From SVTX01 sp045538195 (GTDB lineage: Bacteria; Bacillota; Clostridia; Oscillospirales; CAG-272), in assembly GCA_045538195.1 (NCBI GenBank), contig JAZSRA010000062.1, forward strand, positions 1 to 7,798: a stretch of DNA of 7,798 nucleotides. Reading direction: 5' to 3'. The notes under the pieces are model-generated. The model searched no databases, was not told where the DNA came from, and saw nothing but the letters and a program-made list of their open reading frames with translations. The position numbers and the translations under genes are program-made. Shown here piece after piece: positions 5,540 through 7,798 of the stretch; the stretch's first letter is position 1; the number at the start of each line of letters is the position of its first letter.

Positions 5540-5761
5540 TCAGGTCTCTTCTATCGCATCAAAGCTTTCTCTCTCGCGGAAAATGAGCGAAATGCACCAA
5601 ACGCCCGCAAGAGCAACGATTGTATATACGATCCTACTGAGAACCGACATCTGTCCGCCGCAGATCCACGCTACAGTGTCAAAGCCGAAAATACCGATGC
5701 CTCCCCAGTTAAGAGCTCCGATCACAGTAAGAATAAGAGCTATTCTGTCTATTATCATCAT
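5540..5761 (-). CDS. DUF378 small membrane protein
   Basis: A 73-residue protein with two membrane helices (about 4-25 and 41-61) separated by a short loop. The first helix carries the family signature GALNWGGIGIFGFD (15-28), and the second begins SVLSRIVYTIVALAG. These features match the DUF378 family, whose function is unknown. The start is placed at the ATG at 5761, with a second ATG directly after, because AGAGG in GGAGAGG (5775-5769) lies 7 bases upstream. A longer reading from a TTG at 5782 would overlap that site. It has its own terminator, and a forespore-like element similar to that of the M23 gene lies upstream (5858-5885). Confidence 0.85.
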   Translation of the reverse strand: MMIIDRIALILTVIGALNWGGIGIFGFDTVAWICGGQMSVLSRIVYTIVALAGVWCISLIFRERESFDAIEET

Positions 5762-5857
5762 AATAAAACCTCTCCGAGCCAAAAAATCCTATTTTCCCTC
5801 GAAAATACGGCTTTTTGACCTGTGATCTTTTCTTTGCCCGAGTTGCGGGCTGTTATT

Positions 5858-5885
5858 ATTTTTCGCTCATATTCGGTTTTTATGC
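5858..5885 (-). promoter_or_regulatory. Candidate forespore-type promoter of the DUF378 gene
   Basis: On the minus strand GCATA (5885-5881), 14 bases, then GCGAAAAAT (5866-5858) is the same arrangement as in front of the M23 gene and differs from the sigma-F -10 pattern mainly by C at the second position. The predicted leader of about 90 bases includes a small hairpin GCCCG/CGGGC (5836-5850). No clear sigma-A promoter is visible in 5783-5940 on this strand. Confidence 0.3.
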
Positions 5886-5900
5886 GATCGCAAATTTGCG
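5884..5900. repeat. Overlapping palindromes followed by a T-run
   Basis: GCGATCGC (5884-5891) overlaps CGCAAATTTGCG (5889-5900), both perfect palindromes, and TTTTTTT follows on the plus strand. This looks like a minimal terminator-like structure insulating the tyrS promoter (5942) from plus-strand transcription. It overlaps the candidate DUF378 -35 element by two bases. Confidence 0.35.
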
Positions 5901-5941
5901 TTTTTTTGGCTTTTTTGCTTAAATTAAGTTTTCAAAAGGAG

Positions 5942-5970
5942 TTGACAAGTCAAAAAAAGTGTGATATACT
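5942..5970 (+). promoter_or_regulatory. Sigma-A promoter of the T-box/tyrS transcript
   Basis: TTGACA (5942-5947) and TATACT (5965-5970) are 17 bases apart, with TGA before the -10 box forming an extended -10. Transcription is expected to start near 5977, leaving a leader of about 515 bases before tyrS. Confidence 0.9.
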
Positions 5971-5976
5971 ATCCTT

Positions 5977-6260
5977 ACATTTTTAAAACACTGTGACCGA
6001 AAATAGTAAGAGATCGTCCGTAAGACAGAAAGCTGCCGGTTGATGAGAGGCGCGTGAGGAGACCTCCGAATACATTCGCGAGTGCTGCTCCGAAGTCTTT
6101 TTTGAAAGATGTGTAGGCGGCGGCGGGGTTGACCGTTATATCAAGCGGCTCTTTTGGGAGCTTTAAGGCTTATCGGGTGACCGATAAGTAAATCGGGGTG
6201 GTACCACGCGGCACTTGTGCCTGTCGTCCTTGCTTTTTAGCAAGGGCTTTTTGTTTTTTC
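5977..6260 (+). promoter_or_regulatory. Tyrosine T-box riboswitch
   Basis: The leader senses the charging state of tRNA-Tyr and controls read-through into tyrS. Visible parts: Stem I base pairing between AAGAC (6022-6026) and GTCTT (6095-6099); the conserved distal segment GGTTGATGAGAGG (6038-6050); a tyrosine specifier codon candidate TAC at 6071-6073 within GAATACATT; a perfect Stem III-like hairpin CTTATCGG-GTGA-CCGATAAG (6169-6188); and the T-box core GGTGGTACCACGCGG (6197-6211), which pairs with the tRNA acceptor end. The leader ends in an intrinsic terminator (6226-6259). Uncharged tRNA-Tyr should stabilise the antiterminator. The downstream gene being tyrS independently supports the UAC assignment. 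Confidence 0.93.
6226..6259 (+). terminator. Regulated terminator of the T-box
   Basis: GTCCTTGCT (6226-6234) pairs with AGCAAGGGC (6239-6247) around TTTT, including one wobble, and is followed by TTTTTGTTTTTT. The 5' arm lies where an antiterminator would compete for it, as in other T-box leaders. Confidence 0.88.
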
Positions 6261-6294
6261 TCGCGCAGTGAGAAATATTAGCAACATAGCAAGA

Positions 6295-6444
6295 GGGGAA
6301 CCCCCCACTTGTGCGGTTCCCCGCTTTGCCAAAGGCAAAGCCCCCTTCTGTGGCGCTCTCGAAGGATAGGGGAATTTCGCCGCTTGCGAGCGGCGACCAA
6401 CGCTCCGCGCGTTGGATCGGCGGTCTCTTTTTGAAAAAAGAGAC
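6295..6444. repeat. Cluster of five hairpins between the T-box terminator and tyrS
   Basis: Five inverted repeats lie almost head to tail: GGGGAACC/GGTTCCCC (6295-6322); GCTTTGCC/GGCAAAGC with a 3-base loop (6323-6341); TCGCCGCT/AGCGGCGA with a 4-base loop (6377-6396); CCAACGC/GCGTTGG (6397-6415); and GTCTCTTTTT/AAAAAGAGAC (6423-6444). No open reading frame with a ribosome-binding site is present. The composition differs from the A/T-rich DNA on both sides, so this looks like an inserted non-coding repeat element in the tyrS leader, between riboswitch and gene. Boundaries and target duplications are not recognisable. The last hairpin shares its core with the repeat after tyrS. Confidence 0.6.
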
Positions 6445-6492
6445 GCAAAAACTTTTAAAAATATATGTTTAAAATTTGGAGGTAATTTTATT

Positions 6493-7716
6493 ATGCAAAT
6501 CTATGAAGAACTCGTCGCGCGCGGTCTTATCGCGCAGGTAACAAATGAAGAAGAAATCAAAAAGCTGGTCAACGAGGGTAAGGCTACCTTCTACATCGGC
6601 TTCGACCCTACGGCTGACACTCTGCACGTAGGTCACTTTATGGCGCTCTGCCTTATGAAGCGACTTCAAATGGCAGGCAACAAGCCTATCGCGCTGATCG
6701 GCGGCGGTACGGCTATGGTCGGCGACCCCTCGGGCAGAACCGACATGAGATCGATGATGACTCGCGAGACTATCCAGCACAACTGTGACTGCTTCAAAAA
6801 GCAGATGGAGAGATTTATCGAGTTCGGAGAAGGCAAGGCTGAAATGGTCAACAACGCCGACTGGCTCCTTGACCTGAACTACATCGAGGTCCTCCGTGAC
6901 GTCGGCGCTTGCTTCTCTGTCAATAGAATGTTGACCGCGGAATGCTACAAGCAGAGAATGGAAAAGGGACTCTCCTTCCTTGAATTTAACTATATGATAA
7001 TGCAGTCCTACGACTTCTACCGCCTCTTCCAGACCCACGGCTGTAATCTCCAGTTCGGCGGCGACGACCAGTGGTCAAATATGCTTGGCGGTACGGAGCT
7101 GATCCGACGTAAGCTCGGCAAGGACGCTCACGCTATGACCATTACCCTGCTGCTCAACAGCGAGGGCAAGAAGATGGGTAAGACCGCATCGGGCGCAGTA
7201 TGGCACGATCCCAACAAGACCAGCCCCTACGATTTCTACCAGTATTGGAGAAACGTCGGCGACGCTGACGTGCTTAAATGCATCAGAATGTTGACGTTCC
7301 TGCCCCTTGAACAGATCAACGAAATGGATTCTTGGGAGGGCAGTCAGCTCAATACCGCCAAGGAGATCCTCGCATACGAGCTTACAAAGCTGGTTCACGG
7401 CGAGGAGGAAGCCGAAAAGGCTCAATCTCAGGCAAAAGCGCTCTTTGGTCAGGGCGGCGGCGCTGATGCTCCCACGGTCGAGCTTTCCGAGGAAGATTTC
7501 GTCTTCGACGGCAAGACCGACATTCTCACAATGCTCGTAAAGAGCGGTCTCGTTAAGTCCAAGAGCGAGGCTCGTCAGGCAGTGCAGCAGGGCGGCGTGT
7601 CCGTAGACGGCGAAAAGATCGCCGACATCAAGACCTTCTACTCCAAAGAGGACCTCGCCGAGGGCAAGCTCCTCAGACGCGGTAAGAAGTCTTATATGAA
7701 AGTTGTTTTTAAGTAA
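6493..7716 (+). CDS. tyrS: Tyrosyl-tRNA synthetase
   Basis: The 407-residue class I enzyme attaches tyrosine to tRNA-Tyr in the cytoplasm. The Rossmann catalytic domain opens with YIGFDPTADTLHVGH, in which HVGH (45-48) is the HIGH motif. YMIMQSYDF and QFGGDDQW form the tyrosine pocket, and KMGKT (227-231) is the KMSKS-equivalent loop; family members more often have KFGKS or KFGKT. The C-terminal 70 or so residues form an S4 RNA-binding domain (SGLVKSKSEARQAVQQGG). Length is normal for bacterial TyrS. The ATG at 6493 is chosen because TTGGAGG (6476-6482) lies 10 bases upstream and the protein then begins MQIYEELVARG as usual. A longer reading from TTG 6412 would start inside the hairpin cluster. 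Expression depends on the T-box upstream. Confidence 0.97.
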   Translation: MQIYEELVARGLIAQVTNEEEIKKLVNEGKATFYIGFDPTADTLHVGHFMALCLMKRLQMAGNKPIALIGGGTAMVGDPSGRTDMRSMMTRETIQHNCDCFKKQMERFIEFGEGKAEMVNNADWLLDLNYIEVLRDVGACFSVNRMLTAECYKQRMEKGLSFLEFNYMIMQSYDFYRLFQTHGCNLQFGGDDQWSNMLGGTELIRRKLGKDAHAMTITLLLNSEGKKMGKTASGAVWHDPNKTSPYDFYQYWRNVGDADVLKCIRMLTFLPLEQINEMDSWEGSQLNTAKEILAYELTKLVHGEEEAEKAQSQAKALFGQGGGADAPTVELSEEDFVFDGKTDILTMLVKSGLVKSKSEARQAVQQGGVSVDGEKIADIKTFYSKEDLAEGKLLRRGKKSYMKVVFK

Positions 7717-7724
7717 TGTGATTT

Positions 7725-7768
7725 GCGGGGGAAAGAAAACTTTTTGAAAAAAGTTTTCTTTCCCCCGC
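7725..7768. repeat. Inverted repeat with perfect 21-base arms after tyrS
   Basis: Bases 7725-7745 and 7748-7768 are exact reverse complements separated by GA. The outer part is G/C-rich (GCGGGGG/CCCCCGC) and the inner part is A/T-rich. It starts 8 bases after the tyrS stop, where a terminator is expected, and may serve as one. However, it has no U-run on either strand, and ACCCCCATTCTTT follows. Its core CTTTTTGAAAAAAG (7740-7753) is identical to the last hairpin upstream of tyrS (6427-6440), and CAAAAACTT follows both (6446-6454 and 7782-7790). It is therefore better seen as a member of a dispersed palindromic repeat family. Confidence 0.7.
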
Positions 7769-7798
7769 ACCCCCATTCTTTCAAAAACTTCAAATAAG

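Noticed and set aside
6295..6444. Hairpin cluster as a possible CRISPR array
   Set aside because: The palindromes all differ in sequence, with no constant direct repeat and no regular spacer length.
6412..6492. N-terminal extension of TyrS from a TTG
   Set aside because: The extra residues derive from the hairpin repeat block, and the ATG at 6493 has a good ribosome-binding site and the normal TyrS start.

Overview
The window looks like a chromosomal segment of a spore-forming anaerobic Firmicute, most likely class Clostridia. Evidence for this: a T-box riboswitch in front of a tyrosyl-tRNA synthetase, textbook sigma-A promoters, strong purine-rich Shine-Dalgarno sites, a SpoIIQ-like LytM/M23 membrane protein with a forespore-type promoter candidate, a DUF378 protein, and a clostridial-style copper operon. 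No species can be named from sequence alone.

Layout. (1) Bases 1-48, minus: the first 16 codons of an exported protein running off the left edge, with its own promoter. (2) 284-505, minus: a tRNA-Ser(GGA) gene with near-perfect promoter and a terminator; its anticodon stem carries a G-G mismatch. (3) 635-3620, plus: the copper operon. A CsoR operator sits inside the promoter spacer, followed by csoR and copA. CopA has a metal-binding domain at both ends. The C-terminal one is preceded by a full Shine-Dalgarno and an in-frame ATG, so a free CopZ-like chaperone may be made from the same message. (4) 3647-4570, plus: an acidic two-repeat DUF11 protein without signal peptide, headed by a 22-bp perfect palindrome. 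It ends at a bidirectional terminator shared with (5) 4635-5381, minus: the M23/SpoIIQ-like protein. (6) 5540-5761, minus: a DUF378 two-helix membrane protein. Genes 5 and 6 have similar GCATA-N14-A-rich upstream elements that resemble forespore (sigma-F/G) promoters. (7) 5942-7768, plus: promoter, tyrosine T-box leader, a dense block of hairpins, tyrS, and a 21-bp-arm inverted repeat after the gene.

How it fits together. Copper is expected to release CsoR from the spacer operator, inducing its own gene together with the copper exporter and the soluble chaperone domain. tyrS is expected to be switched on when uncharged tRNA-Tyr pairs with the UAC specifier and the T-box. The middle minus-strand genes may belong to the sporulation programme. 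I see no defence system, CRISPR array, insertion sequence or complete mobile element. The most novel-looking feature is the possible translation of CopZ from inside copA, next to an A7 tract at which a one-base shift would split the fusion into separate copA and copZ genes.
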